NCBI RefSeq assembly: GCF_027460265.1
Contig: NZ_JAPZBC010000001.1
Location: forward strand, 620,001 to 684,000
From: Streptomyces sp. WMMC940
GTDB lineage: Bacteria; Actinomycetota; Actinomycetes; Streptomycetales; Streptomycetaceae
Length of the DNA: 64,000 nucleotides
Direction: 5' to 3'
Shown: piece by piece, positions 27,605-35,894 of the stretch
Position numbering within the stretch: position 1 is the first letter of the stretch
How the letters are laid out: the number at the start of each line of letters is the position of its first letter
The notes under the pieces: generated by a model
What the model was told of the DNA's origin: nothing
The model's input: the letters and a program-made list of their open reading frames with translations, nothing else
Database searches by the model: none
Made by a program: the position numbers and the translations under genes

Positions 27605-28831
27605 TCATCGTGCCGACGGGGCGGCCGATGCCACGCCTGATGTGTCGGCGGTCGCGTACACCGCGGCGATCCCCTGCGCCAGGTAGGGGATCCGGTGCGC
27701 CGGGACACCGGCGATGTTGATGCGCCCCGAGGCCGTTCCGTAGATGGCGAACCGCCTGCGCAGTCGGCGCATGTCGTCCGGCACGAGCGGCAGCATCGAG
27801 AACATGCCCTTCTGCCGCGCGAGCGAGTTCGCCAGGGTGCCGCAGCCCAGCGCGTCGAGGTGGGCGACCAGGTCCGACCTGTTGGCGGTGATCCGGTCGC
27901 GCATGGCGTCGAGTTCGGCCCGCCACTCGGCCCGTAGCCCCTCGTCCTCGAGGACGGTGGTGACGATGGCGGCTCCGTGCTCCGGAGGCATCGAGTACAG
28001 GGTGCGTGCGGCGTTCTGCAGGGCCGTTTCCACGTGCCGCAGCGCCGGGCCCGACGATCCGAGGACGATCGCGCAGCCGGTGCGGTCGCTGTAGAGGCCG
28101 AAGTTCTTGGAGCAGCTGACGGCGATCAGCATCTCCGGAAGGCGGTCCGCCAGCATCCGGGTGGGCTCCAGGTCGGCCTCGAGTCCGTCGCCGAGCCCGT
28201 GGTAGGCCAGGTCGACGAAGGGGACCCAGCCGTTCGTCGCGGCGAGCCCGGCCATCGCCTCCCAGGTCTCGAGCGAGGGGTCGACCCCCGTGGGGTTGTG
28301 GCAGCATCCCTGGAGGAGGACCACGTCGTCGCGTCCCGCGCCACGCAGGTCGTCGAGCATGCCCGTCGGGTCGGGGAGTCCTTCGGGGTCGATCCGGCCG
28401 TAGGTCCGGACCTTCAGTCCGGCTGCCTGGAGGATGGGCCGGTGGTTGACGTAGGCGGGCTCGCTGATCCACACCGTCGCACCCGGCCGGGTCTGGCGTA
28501 CCAGGTCGGCCAGGAGGCGCAGTGCTCCGGTACCCGCCACCGTCTGGACTGCCGTGGCCCGTGTGATCAGTGCTTCGGCGCCCAGAACCGTGGACAGCAT
28601 GGCCCGGTTGAAGGCGGTGTTGCCCGAGAGTCCGCGGTACTCCTTCGAGGCGGAACGTTCCGCCAGGCGTATCTCGGCCTCCCTGACCGCCGACATGACG
28701 GGTGTCGTTCCCGTGTGGTCCCGGTACACGCCGAGGACGAGGTTCAGGCGCTCCGGGCGCGTGTCGGCCTCGAACTCGGCAGCGAGATCCCACAGCGGGT
28801 CTGCGGGCGGGGCGGCAAGAAGTTCAAGCAT
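27605..28831 (-). CDS. Class I aspartate/aromatic-type aminotransferase
   Basis: A 408-residue fold-type I PLP enzyme of the aspartate/tyrosine aminotransferase group. Visible are the substrate-site stretch LNLVLGVYRDHTG, LLQGCCHNPTGVDPS, FVDLAYHGLGDGL, the PLP-lysine segment SCSKNFGLYSDR and the carboxylate-binding Arg region SGRINIAGV near the end. The ATG at 28831 overlaps the end of the EamA exporter gene by 8 bases. It forms an operon with that exporter, divergent from an Lrp regulator, which suggests breakdown and export of an amino acid. The amino acid is not identifiable. Confidence 0.92.
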   Translation of the reverse strand: MLELLAAPPADPLWDLAAEFEADTRPERLNLVLGVYRDHTGTTPVMSAVREAEIRLAERSASKEYRGLSGNTAFNRAMLSTVLGAEALITRATAVQTVAGTGALRLLADLVRQTRPGATVWISEPAYVNHRPILQAAGLKVRTYGRIDPEGLPDPTGMLDDLRGAGRDDVVLLQGCCHNPTGVDPSLETWEAMAGLAATNGWVPFVDLAYHGLGDGLEADLEPTRMLADRLPEMLIAVSCSKNFGLYSDRTGCAIVLGSSGPALRHVETALQNAARTLYSMPPEHGAAIVTTVLEDEGLRAEWRAELDAMRDRITANRSDLVAHLDALGCGTLANSLARQKGMFSMLPLVPDDMRRLRRRFAIYGTASGRINIAGVPAHRIPYLAQGIAAVYATADTSGVASAAPSAR

Positions 28832-29807
28832 CAGCGGAAACCTTGGCTCGGGGGCGTCGATTGGCGAGAACGACACCGGCGGTGATGAGGGGCACGCCGA
28901 CCACGACGGGCAGGGTCGGTGCCTCGTCGAGGAGGGGAATGGCGAGCAGGACGACGACGACCGGGCTGAGGCTGCCGACGACGGAGCTGCGCTGCGGTCC
29001 CAGCCGCCGGATCGCGAACGCGTACAGCAGACCGGCACACAGGCCGACGCCCAGCCCCTGAACGACGAGGAACAGCACGAGGTCGCCGCCGGCCGCCCGG
29101 GCGAGGTTGGTGGGCAGGACGCCGGTCAGGACCAGGAACGAGACGACGGCGAACGACGGAAGGCACAGCAGCCCTATGGATCCGACCGGGTCGAGGTCCA
29201 CTTCGCGCAGCCCCACCGTGTAGAGCGCCCACAGGCCGCTGGCGACGAGCAGGGTGCCCGAACCCAGCAGGACCTCCGTGTCCAGAACCACGGTGTGACG
29301 GAGGACCAGCGCGATGACTCCGGCGACGATCAGCACCAGGCCGGCCGTCTGCGTGCCCCGCGGAGCACCACGCCCGCTCGCGACGAGCAGGGCGGAGACG
29401 AACAAGGGGACCATCCCGGGGACGATCGCACCGACGAAGGCCGCCGACGTCAGCGAGCCTCCGTACATCGCCGCGAGGAAGAACGGCACCCCCGCACCGC
29501 AGATGATCTTGGCGGCGGGGCCCGGGTGCACGGCGGCCAGTCGGCGTCTGCGCCGCCACAGGGCAGGCGCGAGGACGACGAGGGGCACACCGAACCGCAG
29601 GACGGCCGCGTCCGCCGGAAGCAGGGTGGAGGCACTGAGAGCGCGGGCGCTCAGCGCGAACGCGGCCCAGATCGCCACGGTCAGCAGCAAAGCCGACATG
29701 CCCACCGCCTGTGGGGAGAGTCCCCCGTTCCGCGCGGCGGCTGCCGTGGGGGCCGTGCCCCCGGCCTCCGCGGGCGCCGGCGCCGCGGCCGTGTTCGTCG
29801 CGACCAC
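28824..29807 (-). CDS. EamA/DMT-family exporter
   Basis: A 327-residue drug/metabolite transporter with ten membrane helices in two EamA repeats (about 35-165 and 180-315). The second repeat ends in the typical PVVVVLLAIPLLDEAPTLP loop. The GTG at 29807 follows GGGAGGA. Members export amino acids or metabolites. Together with the overlapping aminotransferase gene and the divergent Lrp-type regulator, an amino-acid efflux role is the best inference. Confidence 0.9.
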   Translation of the reverse strand: MVATNTAAAPAPAEAGGTAPTAAAARNGGLSPQAVGMSALLLTVAIWAAFALSARALSASTLLPADAAVLRFGVPLVVLAPALWRRRRRLAAVHPGPAAKIICGAGVPFFLAAMYGGSLTSAAFVGAIVPGMVPLFVSALLVASGRGAPRGTQTAGLVLIVAGVIALVLRHTVVLDTEVLLGSGTLLVASGLWALYTVGLREVDLDPVGSIGLLCLPSFAVVSFLVLTGVLPTNLARAAGGDLVLFLVVQGLGVGLCAGLLYAFAIRRLGPQRSSVVGSLSPVVVVLLAIPLLDEAPTLPVVVGVPLITAGVVLANRRPRAKVSADA

Positions 29808-29953
29808 CGAAGAATCCTCCCGCCCATGGACCTGTCGGGCAGCACCGTGCCACCCCTGACGACTACGGCAACGCTAGATCAATCAGCGGGGCATACGATT
29901 GCCAGTTGTGCCCTTCAGACGTAGCTTTGAGGCAGAATCTGCCAAGGAGAGCC

Positions 29954-30442
29954 ATGGACGCGGTTGATCTCAAGATTCTTCACGAGTTGCAGGCGGACGG
30001 CCGCCTGTCCAACCAGGACCTCGCGGACCGGGTACGGCTGTCGCCCTCGCCCTGCCTGCGCCGAGTGCGCCGCCTCGAGGAGTCGGGTCTGATCAGCGGC
30101 TACACCGCCATGGTGGACCAGGTCGCCTTCGGCCTCCCGATCACCGTCTTCGTACGGGTCCGTCTGGAACGTCACACCGCCGAGGCGGTCAACGTGTTCG
30201 AGCGGCACGTCGGGCTCATCGAGCACATCCAGGACTGCTACCTGATGGCGGGCAGCAGCGACTACCTGCTCAGAGTCGTCATCGAAAGCCTCGAGGCGTA
30301 CGAGATCCTGGTGCGCACGCAGATCCACGCCATCCCCGGAATCGCGTCGATCGAGTCCAGCTTCGCGTTCGGGAGCGTGAAGCAGTCCCGGGTGTACCCC
30401 CGCCCAGGTGTGCCGTCCCGCCCGGCGGCCGGTCCTCGCTGA
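29954..30442 (+). CDS. Lrp/AsnC-family transcriptional regulator
   Basis: A 162-residue Lrp/AsnC regulator. The helix-turn-helix (LKILHELQADGRLSNQDLAD, then RVRLSPSPCLRRVRRLEESG) is followed by the amino-acid-binding RAM domain (about 65-145) with LMAGSSDYLLRV. The ATG at 29954 follows a perfect AAGGAGA site. It is divergent from the exporter-aminotransferase pair and almost certainly controls it in response to an amino acid. GGCAA (about 29867) and TTGCC (about 29899) in the 146-bp gap form a weak dyad. Confidence 0.93.
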   Translation: MDAVDLKILHELQADGRLSNQDLADRVRLSPSPCLRRVRRLEESGLISGYTAMVDQVAFGLPITVFVRVRLERHTAEAVNVFERHVGLIEHIQDCYLMAGSSDYLLRVVIESLEAYEILVRTQIHAIPGIASIESSFAFGSVKQSRVYPRPGVPSRPAAGPR

Positions 30443-30547
30443 CGTGCCGCGCAGGGATCCGCGAGCCAAGGGGACGAGGAGGCTCGGAGGCGATCCCCGG
30501 GTACGGTCCGTGCGGCCGCACGGGCGGCCCCCGCGGGGAGGTGGGGC

Positions 30548-33500
30548 TCACCTCGTCCGTTCGTCGGGAATCGCCTGTTCCGCCCAGATGATCTTGCCGG
30601 TCTTCGTGTAGCGCGTGCCCCATCGCCGGGCGAGCTGAGCGACGATCAGCAGGCCTCGCCCTCCCTCGTCCGTGGTCCTGGCGTGGCGCAGGCGCGGCGA
30701 AGTGCTGCTGGCGTCGGAGACCTCGCAGATCAGGGCGCGGTCCCGGATCAGACGCAGACAGATCGGTCCGGTCGCGTGGCGGATGGCGTTGGTGACCAGT
30801 TCGCTGACGATCAGCTCCATGGTGAACACGAGATCGTCCGTTCCCCACTCGGACAGCTGCCGGCCGGCGAGGCTGCGGGCATGCGCCACGGCGACGGGGT
30901 CGGAGGGCAGGTCCCAAGTGGCGACCTGGTCGGCGCCCAGGATGCGGGTCCGGGCGAGGAGCAGCGCGGCGTCGTCGGACGGCGGACCGGTCAGCAGGGC
31001 GTCGACCGCGTGGTCGCCGGTCTCCTCCAGCGTCGGCCCGGGGACCGCGAGAGCGCTGCTCAGCCGGGAGAGGCCGACGTCGACATCCCGGTCGGGGGCC
31101 TCGATGAGGCCGTCCGTGTAGAGCCCGATCAGGCTGCCCTCGGCCAGCTCCAGTTCGACGGATTCGAAGGGCAGGGATCCGAGACCGAGCGGCGGTCCGG
31201 CGGGCAGGTCCAGGAAGTCGGCGGTGCCGTCGGGGCCGACGACAACGGGCGGGAGGTGGCCGGCCCGGGCGAGCGCACACTGCCTGCTGACCGGGTCGTA
31301 CACGGCGTACAGGCAGGTGGCCCCCATCAGCGCGGCGCCCACGCTCTCGCTCTCGGCCGTCGCCGACTCGTCACTGCCGGGCGCCTCCATGAGGCCGATG
31401 ACCAGGTCGTCCAGGTGGGCCAGCAGCTCGTCGGGGGGGAGGTCCAGGTTGGCGAGCGTGCGCACGGCCGTCCGCAGGCGCCCCATGGTGGCCGCGGAAT
31501 TGATCCCGTGGCCGACCACGTCCCCGACGACCAGTGCGACCCGGGCCCCGGAGAGCGGAATCACGTCGAACCAGTCACCACCCACGCCACTGGGCGCATG
31601 TGCCGGGAAGTACCAGGAGGCCACCTCCAGAGCGGATCCCCCGGTCAGCTCCTGCGGAAGCAGATAGCGCTGCATCGAGCGGGCCGCGGTGCGCTCGCGG
31701 GTGTAGCGGCGCGCGTTGTCGACACACACCGCGGCACGGGAGACGAGTTCCTCGGCGAGACGTGTGTCGTCCTCCTCGAAGGGACCCAGGCGCCGGGAGC
31801 GGACGAACGTCGCCGCGCCCAGGGTGATACCGCGGGCCCGCACCGGCACCACCATGATCGAGCGGAACTTGTACTCGCGGATGACGGCGCCCAGCGTCGG
31901 GTCCATGGCCACCCACGCGCTGGTGGAGGCGTCCAGGATCGGTTCCACCAGGGTCCGGCTTTCCAGCAGGCACCGGGCGACGGGGGACGAGGGCGTGCGC
32001 TGGACCGTTTCCCCCACGGCCAGTCTCGCCTCCGGAGCACCCTCCCGCACCGACTTCTGCGCCGCGCGGCGGATGACGGGGCCGGAGCCGACTGGTCCGG
32101 GGGCGGGTTCGTCACCCCTCATGACGGAGTCCAGCAGGTCGACGGCGACGAAGTCGGCGAGGGACGGCACGGCGTCGTCGGCCAGTTCCTGTGCCGTTCG
32201 GGTCACGTCCAGCGTGCTGCCGATCCGGGCACCGGCATCGCTCAGCAGGGCCAGGCGCTCCTGGGCCCGCCAGCGCTCGGTGACATTGATGATCATGTAC
32301 CAGACGCCCACGTGCCGGCCGTGGCGGTCCTTCATCCCGAAGAACGAGGCGGAGTACGCACGCTCCTGGTGGGGATCGGCGTAGCTGGGCCCGCGGAACT
32401 CGTAGTCCATCACCGGAGACCCGGTCCGCAGGACCGTCCGCATCCTTTCCTCGAACGCCTCCGCCTCCAGCTCGGGCAGCACCTCCTTGACCCGCCGTCC
32501 GAGCCGTCGTTCGAGGGGGATCAGCCGCCCCAGTACGTCGTTCACCCAGACGTACCGCAGATCCGTGTCGAGGACCGCCACGCCGACCGGTGCGTGCGCG
32601 AGGAACGGTTCGAGCCTCAGCTGGCTCACCCCGCCCCCCGGCATCCGCCAGAAGGCGCGCTTCGGCGGCCGGCCGACGAACCTGCCGAAGAACAGCGCGG
32701 AGGCCGTGGCGACCAGCACGCCCGGCACCATCTCGTAGATGCCCGAATCAAGCGGCCCCAGCAGCGGACTGATCTTCTTCCAGAAGAGCACCGTGGCCGC
32801 GCCCGACACGATTCCCGCCATGGCCCCCGCCCAGGTCATACGCGGCCAGTACAGCGAGAGGAGGACGACCGGCCCGAAGGCCGCTCCGAAGCCGGCCCAG
32901 GCGTAGGCGACGATGTTCAGCACTCCGCCGCCCTTGAGGGCGATCAGGCAGGCTACCAGGATCACCACCACCACGGCGCCGCGACCGACCCACACCAGCA
33001 CCTTGTCCGAGGCCCGCCGGCTGAGCAGGGCCCGGTAGAAGTCCTCCGTGAGAGCGACGGACGACACGAGGAGCTGGCTGTCCGCGGTCGACATGATCGC
33101 GGCCAGTACGGCGACCAGCATCACCCCGGCGATCCAGGGGTTGAGCAGTGTCTGGGTCAGGGCGATGTAGACGGTCTCCGGATTGTCCAGTGGCGTATCG
33201 AGCTGCCCGATGCCCACGAGGCCGACGAGCACGGCGCCGCCGAGGACGACGAGCACCCAGCCCGTGCCGATGCGCCGGGCCGCCGGGACGGCGAGGGCGC
33301 TGCGGATGCCCATGAAGCGGGCCAGGATGTGCGGCTGACCGAAGTAGCCGAGGCCCCAGGCGAGCAGCGAGATGATGGCGACGGCGCCGAGCGGCCCGCC
33401 GGCCGTCCACCGGCCGTCGGCATAGCCGGCCTCGGCCCCCACTTCCAGCAGGGTCGGCGTCTTCTCGACGAGGGCGTTCTCCAGCGCCCCGAAGCCCCCG

Positions 33501-34129
33501 AGCGCCCCGATCCCGATCACGGGGAGCACGAGCAGGGCGAGGAACATCAGGGTGCCCTGCATCACGTGCGTCGTGCTCACGGCGAGGAAGCCGCCGAGGC
33601 ACGAGTACACCACGATGACCAGGGCGGTCAGCGACACGGCGAGCTCGAAGTCGACGCCGAAGACCTTCTCGAACAGCAGCCCGCCGGCCACCAGGCCACT
33701 CGCGACGTAGACGGTGAAGAACACGACGGTGACCGCCGCCGAGACCATCCGGAGCATCCGGGTGCGGTCCTCGAACCTCTCCTCCAGGTAGGCCGACAGG
33801 CTCACCGCGTTACCTGCCCGCTCGGTGTAGGTGCGCAGCCTCGGCGCGACGAACAGCCAGTTGAGGTAGGTGCCGATCGCCAGCCCGACGGCGATCCAGC
33901 CGGCCCCGACGCCGGCCGCGTAGACGGCTCCGGGAAGCGCCAGGAACAGCCAGCCGGACATGTCGCTGGCACCCGCGGACAGCGCGGCGACCGGCGCGCT
34001 GAGCCTGCGGCCGCCCAGGGCGAAGTCGGCGAAGGTGCGGGTGCGGGTGTACGCCCAGACACCTACTGCGATCACGGCGACCACATAGAGGACGAACGTG
34101 GCCGTGATCGGCGGGCTCACATCGGACAT
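30548..34129 (-). CDS. PutP-type Na+/proline symporter fused to PAS-GAF-PP2C-HATPase
   Basis: A 1,193-residue fusion in one uninterrupted frame. Residues 1-480 are a complete SLC5 sodium/proline symporter very similar to E. coli PutP. It has the substrate and Na+ site segment SAGASDMSGW (51-60), GWGLGYFGQPHILARFM-like helix and LAAIMSTADSQLLVSS with Ser347-Thr348. Then come PAS (505-620), GAF (630-805), SpoIIE-type PP2C (830-1060; GGDWFDV, VVGDVVGHG, YTDGLIEA, SDDAALLL) and an RsbW-like HATPase (1075-1185; ELVTNAIRHA, DEGGRGLLIV). All catalytic and metal residues expected are present. The arrangement recalls CbrA-type symporter-kinases, with a phosphatase/anti-sigma module replacing the histidine kinase. 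ATG at 34129 follows GAGGA. The natural reading is a proline- or Na+-sensing switch for a sigma-factor pathway. Confidence 0.92.
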   Translation of the reverse strand: MSDVSPPITATFVLYVVAVIAVGVWAYTRTRTFADFALGGRRLSAPVAALSAGASDMSGWLFLALPGAVYAAGVGAGWIAVGLAIGTYLNWLFVAPRLRTYTERAGNAVSLSAYLEERFEDRTRMLRMVSAAVTVVFFTVYVASGLVAGGLLFEKVFGVDFELAVSLTALVIVVYSCLGGFLAVSTTHVMQGTLMFLALLVLPVIGIGALGGFGALENALVEKTPTLLEVGAEAGYADGRWTAGGPLGAVAIISLLAWGLGYFGQPHILARFMGIRSALAVPAARRIGTGWVLVVLGGAVLVGLVGIGQLDTPLDNPETVYIALTQTLLNPWIAGVMLVAVLAAIMSTADSQLLVSSVALTEDFYRALLSRRASDKVLVWVGRGAVVVVILVACLIALKGGGVLNIVAYAWAGFGAAFGPVVLLSLYWPRMTWAGAMAGIVSGAATVLFWKKISPLLGPLDSGIYEMVPGVLVATASALFFGRFVGRPPKRAFWRMPGGGVSQLRLEPFLAHAPVGVAVLDTDLRYVWVNDVLGRLIPLERRLGRRVKEVLPELEAEAFEERMRTVLRTGSPVMDYEFRGPSYADPHQERAYSASFFGMKDRHGRHVGVWYMIINVTERWRAQERLALLSDAGARIGSTLDVTRTAQELADDAVPSLADFVAVDLLDSVMRGDEPAPGPVGSGPVIRRAAQKSVREGAPEARLAVGETVQRTPSSPVARCLLESRTLVEPILDASTSAWVAMDPTLGAVIREYKFRSIMVVPVRARGITLGAATFVRSRRLGPFEEDDTRLAEELVSRAAVCVDNARRYTRERTAARSMQRYLLPQELTGGSALEVASWYFPAHAPSGVGGDWFDVIPLSGARVALVVGDVVGHGINSAATMGRLRTAVRTLANLDLPPDELLAHLDDLVIGLMEAPGSDESATAESESVGAALMGATCLYAVYDPVSRQCALARAGHLPPVVVGPDGTADFLDLPAGPPLGLGSLPFESVELELAEGSLIGLYTDGLIEAPDRDVDVGLSRLSSALAVPGPTLEETGDHAVDALLTGPPSDDAALLLARTRILGADQVATWDLPSDPVAVAHARSLAGRQLSEWGTDDLVFTMELIVSELVTNAIRHATGPICLRLIRDRALICEVSDASSTSPRLRHARTTDEGGRGLLIVAQLARRWGTRYTKTGKIIWAEQAIPDERTR

Positions 34130-34388
34130 CTATTCCTCGCCTGCGAGGCTGACGAGCACGGGCGCGGCACATCGGCCGGTCTGCGGCGCCTTTCGCCCTG
34201 GCAAACAAATCTACCGATTCCGAGCCGGTGAGGGCCGATCGGAGTCCTCCTCACGGGTGCCGCGACGTCGGCCCCGGCCGGTTCCACCGCGGTGGCACGG
34301 TGGACCGGGGAGCGGCGCGCGGCGGGCACGCCGGATCCTCACCCCCGGTCCCCGGAGCGACGCTCGAGCCGGAGATCGTCACCCGAGG

Positions 34389-35354
34389 TCAGCGCACCCG
34401 GCCCCGCGGCTTGAGCGGCACGGGCGGCAGGTCGGGCGCGGCGAGCCGGTCGCCCTCGTACCCGTGGACCTCGCCGAAGCGGGAGCCCTCCGCCCAGTCC
34501 TTGCGCGCGGTCTCGATCTCCTCCTGCGTGCGGCCGATGAAGTTCCACCACATGATGAGCTCCTCCTCGAACGGCTCGCCGCCGAGGAGCATCAGGCCGG
34601 CGTCCGAGTCCGCGCGGAGGGGCAGTTCGCCGCGGCCGCAGCCGAGGTAGAGCATCGAGCCGGGGAGCAGGGGGACGCCGTCGACACGGGCCTCGCCGGA
34701 CATGGCGAGCACGGCGTACTCGAAGTCCGGTTCGAGCGGGACGGCGGTCTCGGTGCCGTGTGCCAGGGCGAGGTCGGCTCCCACGATCGGTGTGTACGTG
34801 GAGCCCGGTGACACGGCGCCGTCGAGCTCGCCGAGGATGACCGTGGCGGTCAGGCCGGGGGCGGTGACCTGCGGGAGCTCGGCGTGGTGCTGGAAGTGGG
34901 GTTCCACGTGTCGGTGGGCGTCCGGCAGGGCCACCCACAACTGGGCGCCGTGGAGGAAGCGGGCGTGGCTCTTCGGGCTCTCCTCGGAGTGGCTGATCGC
35001 CCGCCCCGAGGTCATCAGCCCGAGCTCCTTCGGCCGGATCGTCCGGAGGCTGCCGACGCTGTCCCGGTGCAGCACCTCTCCCTCGTGCAGCCAGCTCACG
35101 GTCTGCAGGCCCATGTGCGGGTGGGGTGGGACCTGCATCCCGGGCTCGTCGGCGATGTCGTCGGGGCCGTAATGGTCGACGAAGCACCAGGCACCGACCA
35201 TCCGGCGGCCGAGGTTGGGGAGCAGCCGGCGGACCTCGGTGGACTCGCCGAGCGGCACGCGGCGGGGGGTGAGGAGTTCACGCACCGGATCGGCGACGAC
35301 GAAGCCCTTGCCGCCGCATACGGAGAGCGCAGCCTGACGATCAAGATTGCTCAT
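34389..35354 (-). CDS. Pirin family protein
   Basis: A 321-residue bicupin pirin. The metal-binding motif is visible as HYGPDDIADEPGMQVPPHPH followed by GLQTVSWLHEGEVLHRDSVG, with the His-His-His-Glu ligands in place. The C-terminal cupin ends in GGEPFEEELIMWWNFIGRTQ. Bacterial pirins have quercetinase activity or modulate central metabolism by protein contact. ATG at 35354 gives the common family length. It is divergent from the TPR gene and no pathway is suggested by the neighbours. Confidence 0.92.
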   Translation of the reverse strand: MSNLDRQAALSVCGGKGFVVADPVRELLTPRRVPLGESTEVRRLLPNLGRRMVGAWCFVDHYGPDDIADEPGMQVPPHPHMGLQTVSWLHEGEVLHRDSVGSLRTIRPKELGLMTSGRAISHSEESPKSHARFLHGAQLWVALPDAHRHVEPHFQHHAELPQVTAPGLTATVILGELDGAVSPGSTYTPIVGADLALAHGTETAVPLEPDFEYAVLAMSGEARVDGVPLLPGSMLYLGCGRGELPLRADSDAGLMLLGGEPFEEELIMWWNFIGRTQEEIETARKDWAEGSRFGEVHGYEGDRLAAPDLPPVPLKPRGRVR

Positions 35355-35503
35355 GCCGCCCAACCTAGCCCTGTGCGGTGCCGATGCGCCGCAGCGCGAT
35401 GATGCGGAATGTTCAACCACTTTCTCGGGTTGACGGAAGTCCCGGCGGGATGACGGAGCAGCGGTCCGTCGACAGATCCGCGGATGACGGAGAGGAAGGC
35501 GAA

Positions 35504-35854
35504 GTGGGCGACACCTACTACGAGTTCGGGACCCCGGCGGAGCGGTGGGACCGCGCACGGTTCTTCTTCGACGCCAGGGAGTACACGACGGCCGCGCGGA
35601 TCCTCGACGGCCTCGTCGCCGAGGCGCCCGAGCAGGTCGCACCGCGGCTGCTGCTGGCCCGCGCCTACTACCACTCGGCGCGGCTCGGCAGGGCCGAGAC
35701 CGAGCTCCTCGCGGTGCTGGAGCGCGACCCGGTCGAGCACTACGCCCGCCTGATGCTGGGCCGCACGCTGGAGCGGCAGGGCAGGCACACCGAGGCCGCG
35801 CCGCACCTGAGGATGGCGGCGGCGATGTCCGGGGACCTCCCCGAGGTGCCGTGA
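35504..35854 (+). CDS. Tetratricopeptide-repeat protein
   Basis: A 116-residue TPR protein with about three repeats: FFFDAREYTTAARILDGLVA, RLLLARAYYHSARLGRAETE and ARLMLGRTLERQGRHTEAAP. The start GTG at 35504 is chosen because GGAGAGGAAGG lies just upstream and because similar Streptomyces proteins begin near this YYEFGTPAERWDRA segment; an in-frame ATG at 35450 has no ribosome site. It probably mediates protein contacts; no partner is evident. Confidence 0.8.
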   Translation: MGDTYYEFGTPAERWDRARFFFDAREYTTAARILDGLVAEAPEQVAPRLLLARAYYHSARLGRAETELLAVLERDPVEHYARLMLGRTLERQGRHTEAAPHLRMAAAMSGDLPEVP

Positions 35855-35894
35855 GACGCGGGCCGCCCCCCGCCCGGGACGGTACGGGTGCCGG

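Noticed and set aside
27605..28831. Aminotransferase as the missing EgtE
   Set aside because: Sequence follows the aspartate/aromatic aminotransferase pattern, not the cysteine-desulfurase-like EgtE fold, and it is co-encoded with an exporter.
30683..34231. Plus-strand frame of over 1,100 codons opposite the symporter-phosphatase fusion
   Set aside because: No motifs, His/Gln/Arg-rich noise typical of antisense to GC-rich genes; the minus strand shows full domain content.
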